NCBI GenBank assembly: GCA_020746105.1
Contig: CM036633.1
Coordinates: forward strand, 7,858,501 to 7,922,500
Length of the DNA stretch: 64,000 nucleotides
Origin: Trogon surrucura
Lineage: Eukaryota > Chordata > Aves > Trogoniformes > Trogonidae
Reading direction: 5' to 3'
The notes beneath the pieces are model-generated. The model was not told the DNA's origin. It worked only from the letters and a program-made list of their open reading frames with translations, and ran no database searches. The translations under genes and the position numbers were made by a program. Below, piece after piece: positions 48,666-61,858 of this stretch (position 1 is its first letter; each line of letters starts with the position of its first letter).

Positions 48666-50930
48666 GTAAGCATATTTATTTTTATTCACAAAATTGAGGA
48701 GGATTAAATTGGTGTGTGAAGTTCCTTCTCCTTGGAAAGGAGTCACTTAAATGAATACTGATGCCTGCTCTGGAGGGACAACTCTTACCAAAGGATCGGG
48801 ATGATATGAGTGTAAGCCCCTTTTTACAAAAGCATGAGCAGCAGTCACAAGCACTAGGTTAAAGCTGCTTAAAATGTTACCATTCATCAGCTGACCGTGC
48901 AGACATTTTTGTTCTTTACCCTATTTGCTGTGGTGACTGTATTGTAATCATCTGTCATCTTCAGAGTCTTCGTAGGGCACTAAGGAAAAATAAGACTCGA
49001 ATCTCACGTCCTCATCCTGCAAGGATGCAGTGAGAAGCAAGGAGAAGTAGAGAGTGGAGGAAAAGTGTACAGTTCATTTTACAACATTTAATGGAATAGA
49101 AGACATCTCTTCTAAACTCAGCCAAGTCTCTGGCCGTGAAATCACACTCTCTTCTTGTAACAGGTTAACATAAACACAAGTACAGGCACATCTTTTCTGT
49201 ATTACTCCTTCTAGTTTTATGGAGGCAGAGAGATGAAGTGGGGGCACCAGTCTGAAACTTCAGGCTTGAATGTGTGCCAGGCAGCAAGAGAGTGATTGCT
49301 CTGCAGAGGGAAGAGCTGTATCTCTATCCTTCAGAGGATACTGACAAAATTGGCAGAGCAGCTATGTTTATAAGCCCCCCTACTTCATCGCAAAATCCAC
49401 ATTCTTTCTTTATATATGTTTTTTTTTTTAGAAAATATACCTCATTCCTCCCTTTCCTTCAAGCTTCTCCTTCCCTCTGCACCCAAGGAAATAAATAAAA
49501 GTCCACATCTCACACTTTAGCAGCCAAGTGCCATATGGAACATGATTGTCTGTTCCTAACAAGTAACCCTGGAGTAATAAACCCCTGTACACAGGCAACA
49601 GCAAGGAACAGTGTGGGTGTAGGAAACAGCTTGAGGTTTATGCCTCCCAAAATGCGATTTTAATTCATATAAAAAGAAGAAAAGTGGTGTGTCTTTAAAA
49701 CTGATATCAAAATGAGTTGGCAGTGCCTATTTAATAACACTGCATCCTCTGAGGACTGTTGTTGAGCTGAATATCCCAGATTCTGTAAATATTAATCGAC
49801 ACATGCTTTTAATGTAGGCAGGTGTGTTTGCTAGGTTACCCTGGACACTTTAGAAATTAACCTGCACTTACACCAACATTAAGTTGCAACATAACTTAAG
49901 TACATTTTAAGTACTTAAGTAATCCTGATCTTTTCATTGCTGTTCAGCTCCATCCTGCTCCGTACACCCTCCCGTTGTGCAGTGACACAGTGAATGAGAG
50001 CAGGGAACCATTTTCTGCTCTCCTGGTTTACTGCCTTGACTGGGAACAGCACTGATCTAGTTGAGAGGCGTCCCTGCCCATGACAGGGAGGTTGGATTAA
50101 AATGATCTCTAAGGTCCCTTCCAGCCTACGCCATTCTGTTATTCTATGATTCTATCCCAGGGCTTTGGAGGATGACGTGGTGACCTGGGCCAGGGCAGGA
50201 GAGCCCAGTGCTAGCAGCAACACATACCTTGTCTGAAAGGAGGAGAGAAGTTCCTGCTTTGGAGTTTAATTCAGTGCTTTCATTACAGGCTGTGGGGAAA
50301 ACATGCCTGGATGGTGCATGCAATTAGATGGTTCAACTGACCTGATTCCCTGCGGAGCCGAGCTAATTTGCCCACGTGCAGGCAATAGCTGCTGTGCAGT
50401 CTCTGGGCATTGAGCTGTTGGGAGAGCTGGCGGTGGGGGGTTTAATGCTCTGGAGCTTGTGGAGGGCTGCAGCGCAGGCTCAGCTTATTGCCTGCCCCAG
50501 TGTGCACTTCTTGTTCTGATTCACCATCCCTGCTCTGGTGTGCCGGGGGCTTCAACCACGTGAGCTCCTGCGCTTAGCACAGGAGGGGAAAAAAAGACGT
50601 GGGGTTATGATGTTTGGAGAGTGGCTTCTGCTGTCACCAGAGTAAAGGCCACCCCCAGCCCTCAGCTGGGACATGCTCAGGGCATGCTGAGATGCTGGGC
50701 TCAGACTCGTTGGGCAGGGGTCTAGCAGCATCCCTCACTCATTGTGTGTCTGGGATTTCTTCCCCTGTAACTGCTGACATGGCAATATTTAGATTGTAAA
50801 CAGAACAAATATTTGGAGCTGCTCTTAACACAGAAACTGAAGTAAACCGGCTTAATCCTTTTGACTGTCACCTATTTCCAAACTGTTTGAGAGCAGAAAT
50901 GTTAAGCTGAATGGTGTGTGTGTTTGGCAG
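48666..50930 (+). other. NFATC2: NFATC2 intron 4
   Basis: A 2.27-kb intron with a GTAAGC donor and a GTGTTTGGCAG acceptor. It contains the CR1 LINE 3' end at about 50.06-50.16 kb, and no other gene is evident. Confidence 0.9.
50063..50155 (+). mobile_element. CR1 LINE, truncated 3' end
   Basis: The text GAGAGGCGTCCCTGCCCATG is followed by ACAGGGAGGTTGGATTA, ATGATCTCTAAGGTCCCTTC and the short ATTCT-type tail repeat (TTATTCTATGATTCTAT). This is the standard 3' end of chicken-repeat-1 non-LTR retrotransposons, which end in an 8-base tandem repeat instead of poly-A. Only about 90 bases remain, the usual 5' truncation. It is inserted in the gene's own orientation. This is the clearest sauropsid marker in the window. 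Confidence 0.88.
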
Positions 50931-51103
50931 CATTGACTGCGCGGGGATTTTGAAGCTGAGGAACGCAGACATCGAGCTGCGCAAGGGAGAGACAGACATC
51001 GGCAGGAAAAACACCCGCGTCCGGCTCGTTTTCCGCGTCCACATCCCTGAGTCCAATGGCAGGATCATATCTCTGCAGGCAGCATCAAACCCCATCGAAT
51101 GCT
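50931..51103 (+). CDS. NFATC2: NFATC2 exon 5, end of Rel N-terminal domain (residues 515-572)
   Basis: It encodes IDCAGILKLRNADIELRKGE, then TDIGRKNTRVRLVFRVHIPE and SNGRIISLQAASNPIEC. T536 corresponds to human T533, the third AP-1-contacting residue, so the AP-1 interface is intact. The acceptor is TTTGGCAG, the donor TGCT followed by GTAAGT. It enters at phase 2 and leaves at phase 1. The frame stays open for 69 codons (the first one split across the donor) before a TAA at 51310-51312. Confidence 0.97.
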
Positions 51104-54100
51104 GTAAGTATCTCCTGAGATGTGCTCTTTCTCTGTCTCTTGCAACAATGATCACCGTGTCTCTGTGCTCCGAGCTAGCGCTGAGGGGAAGCAACCCAAC
51201 CGGCTCAGATAGGCAAATGCAGGATGCTCTGCTCTTCCTGCACTGTTTGGGTCTGTGTCACCATCTGAATGACCTGAGGCACTTACCTATATACACTCCC
51301 TTCCTGAAATAAGCTTTGGTGGCAGGTGGCTCTTCACAGTACTTAGAGCTTGTGAGAACAGCGAGGGACTTTGGGACTTTTGTAAAGCTTATTCATTAGT
51401 GTGTTGCTGCTGGATCCTTCTGACTAGCACGTATTCTCTGGGAGCAAGGAGCCCATGTGGATGTGCAGACAGGGCTGTGTATACACTCTCCCTGTTTGTG
51501 CACGAGCATGCAAGCTGCCTGCCTTCCTGGGAGTGGTTTTATTCTGAGTGGAGGCATGAGAACTTGTTCTTCACAAGATGTCAGGTGGTGGGAGATTTTG
51601 AATTCAAACCTGGGCTGGATCCTAGCACTGTGGACAGTCCTGCCAGTCACAGGAGTGACTGCAGTTCTCTGATCTGAGCTGTGGCAGGAACACAACTGAA
51701 ATGAAGAAATAGGTTTGATTTTGAGGCTTGGAAGCATCTTGGTTGTTGTTTTTTCTAGATGTCAGTGCTAAAAGCTGTGCAGCTCAGGAGGCTGCAGCTG
51801 AAGCAGGGAAAGCCTGGGTTGTTCTGGTATTCCCCTGAGGGACAGGAAAAACTTGCAGTTTTAATTTTTGAGAGGTAAATCCTATAAGCATGTAAGCTGA
51901 GAAACCTGCACCTCCCACTCACTTTAACGTACTGGATCCTGAGAGAGGCCTCTGATGAGGTGCCCCCTGGGTCGCAGTCATTTCTGGAAGGGCTCCGCCC
52001 ACTTTGCTGGTTTGTGTGCATCCTGTGATGCTTTTTGTTGGTAAATGGTGCCTTTTCAGTGGTTTGGGGATTTCACAAATACATAATGAACAGTTTTCCT
52101 CTCCCTTTGCTGAATGACTCACCCCTTTAGCAGAACCTGTCTTGCCATAAGTCATGTGAAGAAAGTAGTTGAAGATTTTCTCATGTGTGAGTTTTATTTA
52201 TTGAGATGCAGGCTTTACTTAAATAACAACTACTATGAATAAGAGAAAAGCCAATTCTGGACGGGAAATCAAGAGAAATTGTGACTAGTGAATTGCTGAT
52301 GGCAGCTTTTTAAAGAACTGTATAAAAGAGTAAACAAGGCCAGGCTAAGGAGAGAATTATGGGTATATATGATCTCTTGGCAATGTTTATGAGAAAATAC
52401 CAACTATCAGAGCGTTTTAGCAGCTGGGTGAAGTCTCACCCGCTGTCAACATGGGTAACACTGCACTGTGATGGGGAAGGGAGAGTAGTGGGAGTAGCCA
52501 CCACCTTTCTCCGTAGGAAACAGTTACGATCCTTTGTAGGACCAGATGGCTGAAACAATAGTGGCCTCCACCCCAAACACGTCCCTGCTGAAACAAAGGC
52601 CCATTTGCTAAAGGAAGCATTCAGCAAACTGCAGCTTCTATGGATAGGAAAGGAATTGTGGCAAAGTATCACCTGGCTTCTCCCTCAATTTCTTTTCCAA
52701 GTGGAAACAGCCCATTCCTGCCTGCAATGGGGAACTACTTGGGTGGAGATGCTCCAGGTGTAACTCCTACATCCAATGCAGAGAAAAACAGCACGAGCCC
52801 AGAGCCCAGAGTGGATAGTCATCTGGTCATGCTGGCAGCCCACTGATGACACACTACTTATTCAAATTCTCCTACAGGAAAAGCAAATATGAGTTAGCCA
52901 GGCATTTCTAAGACCCTGCCACATTTGCACACTGTATTTGTGCCCATCACCAAAGAGTATTCAAGCAGAAATCTGGTCACGGTTTACCAAATAAGATGAC
53001 ATTTTTCTGAATTGTATGCACACACCTGATTTTCCTGTGCACTGACTGCTATTTTCAATGGTTTGCTTAAGATGTCTAGGCATTTATTCTGAGATGTTTT
53101 TGTTTTGATGAGGCTTAGGAGCATAAAAAAGCCAAGACTGGACATACCAGTGTAAGTGGCTTATTTTTACGTTTTGTATAATTAAATTATGAAAATGTTG
53201 GCTGCATAGCAGACAGCTAAGGTCCTACACAAAAAAAAATAGTTTTTGAATGCTGGATATGTTGGCAGTTCGGAGAGATATGTTAAGGACTGTGCTTTTC
53301 TGAACTCATGGAAATAAGAGTATAAAGTGATCTGGAGCAATAAGCCTCTTCTATTTAGAATGTATGTTGCATATTTAGCAATGTTTTTGCATTTTAATAG
53401 CACTTCCTGATCTCAGCCCAGTTCTGGGAAGACGGTTAAAAACATTAGCTGGTTCAGAGAGCATTAGTAATGCAGGCTAAATTGCACTGGAGATGATAAT
53501 CTCAGTCTCTTTCAGATAATCTGCACGTGTTGCAGAGCTCACGGACTCGAGTAAGTGCAGGTGCCCGGCCGAGAAGGGGCGCGCTGTGGCTGCTTGACGT
53601 TTTCCCCTTGTGTCCCACCTCCCACCAATGTGTGCAGCTGGGATTCTCTGTTTTTTTCCTGTGTTTGCTTTTCATTTCTCTTTGACACGGCCGCATAGGA
53701 ACCCTTACCCTCAGGGGTAAGATCTCTCCTGTCTGGTAGCTGTTAATAATATCCCGCCGGGAAAGCCTTACTAAGTAGCAGCTTTAAGATAACTGGCCAT
53801 TTCCCTACCAGTGGGGTTCCCCCGAGAGCACTGTTGCTACCAACAGAATATCTGAGTGCTCTCCTCAGCAGAAGCCAATCCCAGCTAAAAACTCCCACTG
53901 GTATCAGCAGATCATTAGCTGCAATGAAGCAAGAACTGTGAAGTATCTGCTTTTCACAGGGAGATTTGGTTCCACCTCATCTATGTCACGTTCAGCACTT
54001 GACAGGTTTTAGGAGGGGATTTCACAGGTTCAAAGCATCATCCGGAGCAAGTTCCTCCCCAGGCAACTGTGTGGGAGGACCAAGGAGGTGATATGTTGTT

Positions 54101-57100
54101 AAATGATCAGTTATGCCTCAAAATGGACCTTGTATCCAGACAAGCTTGCACATTCAGCAGCTTGCAGCTTTTTTTTGTCCTGTTGCCTGCTGATTTCTAT
54201 TCTGAAGTTCTGAAACCACTGAGGAGGCAAAGGTATTTGAAAGCCCTCTGGTAATTGTAGCAACAGGCCATCACTTATTTCGGGGTAAAAAGCCAGTGTC
54301 TTGTAGGTGTGGTGCTGGAAAGGTGAGAAAACCCCCTCTGAGGTGTGTTGTTCCACAGTGAGGCCCTGAAATGACAGGTCTGCGCAGCAGCGTCCTGCTC
54401 CCTGCCTGCGCACCCCGGCACACCCCAGTGCTGTGAGTCATACCGCAGCTGTGTGTGCCCGAATGTCCATCCCTGCTTGTGCACATCTGTGCTTTAGGCA
54501 CAGGCATAAGCCAGCTCATGTAGCTGAGCTCTTGCTGGGCCACGCAGGGCTATTACAGAGCTACTGTCACAGAAGGTGGTGAAATCACGGGTGTGGAGGG
54601 TTGCCGAGTTAGCTTGTCCCTTCAAGTACAGTCCTAATAACAAGCCACTTGGCAAATTGCCTGTGGAGGGGTTTGCTATTTGCAGGTCTGTTACTTATTT
54701 TCAAATCATTAAGATGATTTCTGTGACATTAGTTCTATTTGTTTGATTGATCTTTCACTATGAGCTGAAACTCATTTCTTGAAGAGGGATTGATCTCTGG
54801 AGTTGTGTTTTGATTCCTTGGCTGAAGCATCCCTGGAACAGAGAAGGAGCAGTACTGAAAGGAGTTCAGAGTAGCCACATAAGCACCTGTAATGCAGCTT
54901 ATTTTACTCTACATTGTCTGCAACCAAACCCTGCTTCATGCAAGTGTCTGTGAGATGGGAGTGCAAGGCTTAGCAGTATCATCCACCCTGTGTCACAGAT
55001 TTTATTCTAATGGATCCTGTTTAAACCTTCCCAAAGTGTGGCACAATTCTTATTTTGTAAAATCCATGTCTGCTGATACTAAGCTGTGCTCATGGAATCC
55101 CTTAAAATGCAAAAGATTGCACTTGGCATGAGACAAGGAGTCTAAAATCTTGTTCTTATAATAGATATTCCAAGGTGGTAAAAAAAACCAAACCAAACAA
55201 AAATATTGCTAAAGAACTGCATGGCCATCTGAGGAATTTAAATAGTTTCTATTATTGACTGTATTTTGTTCCACTAAATTGGGTCAAATATCTTATTTCC
55301 CTTTAATCAATTTCCCTGGAAGTTTCCTTTATTTTTCTCTCCTTCTAGTAGGTTTTCCCATAATATTAGACAATCTGAGCCTATGATATGTGACACATTA
55401 ATAACTACAGAGGAAAGAGCTAGTCATGTAAAAGAATGTTGTCTTGGCAAACCAGAGTGCTTTTCCTCGGCTGGGAGTTGTGCTGGTTGGAATACAATGG
55501 CAGGCAAGAAGAAGCTCTAGTTTACTTAGATAAAAAAGCGAAACCAAATGGTCTCTTTGTACTTGGGCGATACCCCTTTGCAAATTTAACTATAACCATG
55601 ATTATTATAAGAGTAGCATGGTTTTCAGTTGAATTAAAGGATTTTTTTGCCCCTTTTATTTCTTCTCCGAAACAGTCATGCAGTTTGCTGTAAATACAGC
55701 TGACACAGAAACTGGTGCTTTTTCTAAACTGAATTTTTTCTTTCTCTTGAAGCACAGAATTTAAAAGCTAATTGTGACATTTGCCACTTTTAATGTGCAA
55801 CCAAAATACTTCAGTCTGGAAAGTCTGAGTCAGACAGAAGGAAAATGCCTGCCCTTTTTGCAGGCTGCAAGTCTTGCTATGAGGATAAACTCCTGTTTAT
55901 TTTTTGGAGTACTGTTGTTGGTAAAAGCAAGTGCCCCAGCATATTACGCAGAGCATGGATTTCTGAGCATAATTTAAACTCAGCAGATCTCCTCCACAAG
56001 GGATTAAAGGGAAATGCTGTGCATACCCGCAGAGATGATCGACAGACAAGTGAACCGAGGCCATGGTTTTCCTGTCATTAATCACACACTGGTTTGTGAG
56101 CTGGCTGCAGTTCATAGAAAGTATCATACTTATCTGACACCACTGCCATCAGTGCTTGTCACTCCTCCTTTGCAAGGACATAATAAAATAAATTATGTGC
56201 AGAGAAGGAGGTGGAGAAAAGCCCTTTTTTTCTGGTGCCTTTTACTTTGATGGCTCTGCACAAACTGCTGATTTAAGTCTTGCTGGCAACAAATTGGAAA
56301 CTGTAGTCATTCATACTGGGTTCTTCTTTTCATAGCATTTAGGTCACATTTTTACAGTTTCATATCTAATCATGAGGGCTGGAAATTTGCTTTATTTACT
56401 TGATGCTTACTTAAGCCTTCCACTGACCCATATGCCTACCAGGAGATAATTAACCTAATTTCTTCAATTGGAAGATTGCTGCTTTCTAGGATGCCTTACT
56501 GATGTCCACCTGCCTGGTAGAGATGTCTCCTGCCCTGGCTCCCATACTGCAGCTTCCTGGCCTTTGCCTCTCCTCCCACCAGAGAGCTCAGGGTGCTTTA
56601 GGGTGTGATGGATGGGATCAAAGTCTTCTGGGACATTAATGTATTGGATAAGCACTGGGCACAGGAGCTCTGCTCCTATCAATCCTATCTCAGGCAGGCA
56701 GCTCGTGGTAAATAAATACAGTGTGACAGGAGGAATGAAGTATTTACTTTGGCTCATTAAGGTTTGCAGTGAGGTGGAAGAATTAATCCCGCAACAAATT
56801 ACACCTCTGTTATTGCTTCTAGGGTTTGGGATTTTTTTTAGCACCAGACACCCATCTCTACCTGCTCTTCTGAAATCTGGCAGAAATCAGGGTTTGGAGC
56901 CAAAAGCCTTTGGGGGGTTTGGAAAGACATGTCGGGAGTGGTGGTGAGTCACGGCTTGAAAGCTTTCAGAAAGCTGGTGTGAGCTGGGACTGCCCTGGGC
57001 AAGGTAAGGACAGGGATGTGTCCAAAGAGGGACCTGGACATTTGGCCTGGGGAGACTGCTGCACTGGGAGTGCAAGTTGTGGCCCCACCTCTTTCAAGTA

Positions 57101-60100
57101 GTTTAATTGGCTTGTGATGGCAGTTAGAGGTAATTAGAGGTGACACTGGCTTTGTCCTCACTGAGCTGCAGGTGAGCCTCAGTCCTGCTTCTTGTGATCG
57201 TCTGGGATAAGATCTCTCCTGAACCCTGGTCACCTCTAGGGACAACAGGTAAACTTTATCTCTGGATTAAGTGTTGCAAGTGTCAGAAAGATGGTGCAGA
57301 GCAGATTTCGTTCTAGCAGCTAATCTTTGGCCTCTGCTTACACAGAGGTTGGTGTGGAGGCTCCAGCCACTCTGCACAAGAGGGCAATGAGACATGGAGG
57401 CTGTAGAATATCGCTGCTCTGGACCTGTCAGTCAGACCTACACTGCTCTGCGCAGAGTTCACAAGCCTGTTCCTCCCGAGAGGCAGATCTCATTAGTGTT
57501 TTTGCTTTGCCTACAGTACCCAATCCAGCCCTTGTTCTTATTGCGCATGCAGGGATAGAGTTTGCCGAGACTGTTCCTCTCCAGAGGCTGTTAAGAGACA
57601 TTTAGCTTCAGTTAAGACTCCTCATAAAACAAGTCAGCTTTCGGGCAAGACAAGGCAGTGCTTGGAAGCCCTCCAAGCCGGTGGAAGGAAACACAATGCT
57701 CAGGCAGGGCTAGAACTGCTCATCCCAGGAGATATGTACAGGAGGAGCGGTGATGAGGAGAGCTGCGCAGCGCAGAGAGAAAGAGGCTCTCAGGTGGAGC
57801 TAGGAATACTTAAGGAGCACGTTAGGGAATAAAAATGAACTTGTCACTTTGAACCTGCTAGCAGCAATGGGCAACACTCAGATTGGAAATTTGGAGCCGC
57901 AACAGACTTATGCAGATAATTAGTTGTCTCAAAATGTCGCCTTTTTTTTTTTTCCGCCTAGAAACCAAATAGCTTCTATACTGAAAAAGGAACAGTTATG
58001 GATGCTGTGGACAGGTGGGGAAGCAAGAAACACCCTTCGCCCTCCCTTGGCCCACTTCCTTATAGTCAGCCTCCAGGCTTGTGCATCCCACGGGAAGCAC
58101 TCTGCCAGCCCAGAGGTGTAGCCCATCTGAATCTTTCCTTCACTTGCTGGGCTAGGGAAAGGGGATAAAGGCTTTGCCCCTGACAAGCACCCTGTACCCC
58201 TGCAGCGAGTGCGTGTGAGCCTGGGTGGGCTGTGGGCAGCAGTGGAGCGGCCGAGCGGGTGGCAGCACGGAGGCTGCCTCCCTCCCAGGCCGAGGCTCGC
58301 CGGAGGTGGTGCCGTGCTCCGAGACAGCGGCTCCCTTTCTCTCTCGTGTCGCTGCGTGCATTGTATTTCTTGGCACCATGTACCCATGACATCTTGATTT
58401 GCAGACAGTCAAATAAAAGAGAAAAATAATGTCCCCTGTTAATAGGTTGACACACTGCTTCAGGCCAAGTGTGAGTATTTCTATAGCATTTGCTTCGCTG
58501 CCTTATGTCAGTAACTGTTGCTATTGAAAGTAAACACCCCAACTGGTTAAATCAACAGCGTTTTGTTTATTCAAAGCTCATAAACTCCAGTAGCTGTAGG
58601 TCACTTTATGAAGTGCCAACCCCTGGGGGAAGAGAAGGAATAGTGTGAAATTACTGCATGCAGTCCACCCATCACGAGCCTTAGAGGAAGGGGATTTATT
58701 GGCGATTAATATTTCTTGCAGAAGGGAAAAAAAAAAGTAATCCTATTGAGGCAGCTCCACACTGAACCTTAAACCTCCTTACTGGTGGAAATGGGGAATA
58801 GGTCGAAACCTTCTTATAGGACTGGGCAAAAAGAAAGACGATCTTGGAAAATGAAAAATGGGGTTTTTTTAGAAGAGCGCTTGCAGACCACCTAGAGAGA
58901 GGAGAAGAGTGCAGACAAAACGGGGCAGAAGAAACCCAGCACTCAAGTTAGGTACCTGTATTCCTCTACCTTTCCATTCAGCAGGATATCTGCGTTGAGA
59001 AACTCAGCTGAAACTCTTCCAAATGGTGTCATTCTGCAGCACATGGGTTTTGTACACCTGCAGGTGTGACCAAATTTGGATCAGGAGTGAAAGCAGTTTT
59101 GCTGATGCTGTAGCCAGAACATAGCTCGGCATCAGCCTGGCTGCTGCTGGCCGTGGGGCCATGGCAGCACGGAGCCGCGTCGAGGTACCCGCAGAACAAC
59201 TCTGCCTGTCCCAGGCTTCAGGGCAGCGCTACTGAGGCCACCCCAGCTCGACTGAGGATGGCGGAAAGGTTTTTGGCATTTTCTAAGAGCTGAGATGCAC
59301 ATTCCTGGTGAACCAGCTGTCCTCCTCGGCTCCCTTGTAGGTCACAGTGTACACAAACACTGTGCTCTATGGAAGCTGGACAGAGGCTTGGTCTTCAGCA
59401 GCGATTTCCAACTTGCTGAGATCCAAATATAATTAAGATGAGTCAGATGGTTATTTCCAGGCTAAAATTTGTCCTTCCTCATCCTGAAAAACCTTGAGAA
59501 CCACAGATGTGTGGAATGTCAGGTACAAAGTTCTCTGTTAACACACTGAAGTCTGAAGGACACGGAGGTTAATCTGGAGTTTAGATCAATTTGGGATGCT
59601 TTAGAAGTGAAATTTGGCAACTGGATAGAATGAAATAGTGTCCAGGCTCAAATTCATTTTCTCTTGACTATCATAGACCTGTTTTTGATGATTGCTATTT
59701 ACTTTTAAGCCTTTGAGGTTACAAATCTGTGTTTGTGATAAATCTAATTATGAACTCAAAAAAAATTCAAGTATTTAGGGAAAGGAATTCATCATACAGA
59801 CATGTGAAAGAAATGAACAACTTTGGTGAAGATAACCTGAATATATATTCTTAATTGGCAGTATCTTAGCCCAGCTGTTATATGTTTGAAGGGAACAATG
59901 AGTCATAAAGTTGTTTTCAATAGATTTAAAAAAATGCCTCTCAAACTGCACAAGGAAGTTGTAAATAGTGAATTATCTGTATTTTTAACAAGAGCAAAAA
60001 CTCTGTGTCATGACTGGCAGAAGGAGTTCAGCTGAGCGTGTCCTTGCTAGAAAAGTTGCTCCCCACTTCTACAGACACCTGTCTAAAAGTTTTAATGCTT

Positions 60101-61541
60101 GTGTTTTCCCACCAAATATTCTAGCATTTTCTTCATGCAGTGAGAGAATCTGTACAGTTCTCACCATGGTCAGGAGCTGTTGGGTTTTCAGCTTCTGAAG
60201 ATTGCACAGCAGTTCAAGAAAGCACAGCCTTGCCTGTGTGAGTGGAGGGTCATAGCTGAACATATAGGATAACATTTCTTTATTTTTGGCTCAGCAGCCA
60301 ACGATGTTCAATGAAGGGAAGACAGAAGTGCTCAGGGTCTCTCGGGAACTGGCTCTTTGTCAGAGAAAGTTAAGATCCAGCCAAGGCAGCTGTTAAATAG
60401 ATGAGCGGCATCCTCTAGAGACCTTTTCAATTGGGGTGGATGAATCTGGAGGAGTTTGAGTGCAGGTCATGAACTTGCAGTTCAGACCCAAAGTGTTGCC
60501 CACCTGGTCTGGTCACAGAGAGACTCATGATATTTTCCAGCTGTCTGTATTGTAGGGAACAACTCTCACATCTTCACTTTCTTCGGCTTCTACCGCTTGT
60601 TAGCAAACAGTTGGGATGGACTTGAAGAGGTTGTGACCAGGATTCTCCAAAACTTTTCTGGCCATGCAAATGGCTGTTTTAATGGGATGAGAGAGAAGTA
60701 GGTGGAGAGATGGTGCTATCCTGGTTTTCTGTCTGGGGAAAGAGAGAATAACTTGCCAAAGTCCCACTCCAAGTTTGTGGCCAAGAACAGTAAAGATCTT
60801 AGTAATCCTTTATCACATACGTACTCATCTGGATTCTACCCTGCCTTTTCTTTCCTTGCCTTTTATAATCACACTTAGTCTGCAACACAGGACCCTGCTC
60901 CTCAGATGTTCAGGCCTCTGCAGACCATGCTTGCAGAAAGCTCAGGCTGTAGCAATCCTGGTGTGACCCCTCCTGCTCTCAAATGCAGCTTCGTGATTGC
61001 CCCTCTTGTTGTGAGCACAAGGCTCAGTGCCTGCACATGGAGATGATGCTTTTGTTGGCAAATGTACTGTTCCAGGCCCGGTGTAGTCCCTATTCTGTAG
61101 GAGGCAGTGGGCTTTTGTAGTTTATTTTTATTTTTTTTTTTTTCTGAAGGAATTCAGTGTTATTTAGTGGAATCCTCTCTGCAGGTGGAATTTTTGGGCT
61201 CCAAGGCTGTATTGTGCCTGCACTTGAAAATTTGGCCATTTATTTGGAAACAGACATGGGCAAGTTCCAGCTCATTCATCCAAGCTGTCCTTTCTCAAGG
61301 ACAAGGAGTAAGGCCAGCACAGCTGAAACACTGCAGCCAGCTCCTGAATGTTTCCAAATAAAATGCCTTGAGTAAGTTTATTTTTCCCTCTCAAACCTAA
61401 ATTTAGCACCCTGGAGAAGCTGCTTTGGCAGTCAACAGATGGTAACGATGACAAGATCGATCTGTGGATAGTTTTGGGAAGATTTGGAAAGTCCTGGTAA
61501 AAAAAGAGTTGGTTTCATTCATGTCTGTAATTTGTCCACAG
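51104..61541 (+). other. NFATC2: NFATC2 intron 5
   Basis: A 10.4-kb intron with a GTAAGT donor and a TGTCCACAG acceptor. It holds a MIR-like fragment near 60.74 kb, small CpG-bearing patches near 58.20-58.37 and 59.14-59.25 kb, and otherwise AT-rich DNA. The longest open frame (minus strand, 58066-58542, 158 codons) overlaps the first CpG patch and has no recognisable protein. Confidence 0.85.
60735..60800 (-). repeat. Ancient MIR-like SINE fragment
   Basis: The order GGGGAAAGAGAGAATAACTT, GCCAAAGTCCCACTCCAAGT and TTGTGGCCAAGAACAG parallels the MIR reverse complement (AACTTGCCCAAGGTCACACAGC, then AAGT, then GTGGCAGAG). Diverged, ends uncertain. Confidence 0.4.
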
Positions 61542-61682
61542 CCCAAAGGTCTGCTCATGAACTTCCGATGGTTGAAAGACAAGATATTGATAGCTGCCTA
61601 GTTTATGGAGGACAGCAGATGATCCTTACTGGACAAAATTTCACAGCAGAGTCCAAGGTGGTGTTCACAGAAAAAACATCAG
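61542..61682 (+). CDS. NFATC2: NFATC2 exon 6, linker and start of IPT domain (residues 573-619)
   Basis: It encodes SQRSAHELPMVERQDIDSCL, then VYGGQQMILTGQNFTAESKV and VFTEKTS. The HELPMVERQ linker and the SCLVYGGQQMILTGQNF strand open the C-terminal IPT/Rel domain, which packs against DNA and mediates dimer contacts. It differs from the mammalian protein at only a few residues that I can recall. The acceptor is TTGTCCACAG, the donor TCAG followed by GTAAGG. It enters and leaves at phase 1. The next exon, which would continue the IPT domain, is beyond the right edge, so the protein is incomplete here. Confidence 0.97.
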
Positions 61683-61773
61683 GTAAGGCAGTTCTTTTGA
61701 AATTTCTCTAACGGGTTAAGGCAAATCTCTGGTGCTGTTGTGTCTCATGGTGTCATCCTGAGGTTTGCACTTA

Positions 61774-61858
61774 TGAGTAACTCTACTTGTGTGAATAATC
61801 CCATTCAAGTTCATGTAAGTAAAACCAAATCACTTGACTTAGCTCTGTGAGTAAAACT
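61774..61858. repeat. Degenerate palindromic repeat (GAGTAACTCTACTTGTGTGA type)
   Basis: GAGTAACTCTACTTGTGTGA, then ATAATCCCATTCAAGTTCAT, then GTAAGTAAAACC resembles the sauropsid dispersed repeat with GAGTAGTCCCATTGA...GTGAGTAAAG arms. The second arm is shortened. Confidence 0.35.

Noticed and set aside
49205..49280. Possible MIR-like fragment (GGAGGCAGAGAGATGAAGTG)
   Set aside because: Only one short word matches and the expected downstream words are missing.
56944..56951. Additional AP-1-type TGAGTCA sites in introns (for example near 55830 and 56945)
   Set aside because: Seven-base matches are expected by chance several times in 64 kb. Only ones in promoter-like or palindromic context were kept.
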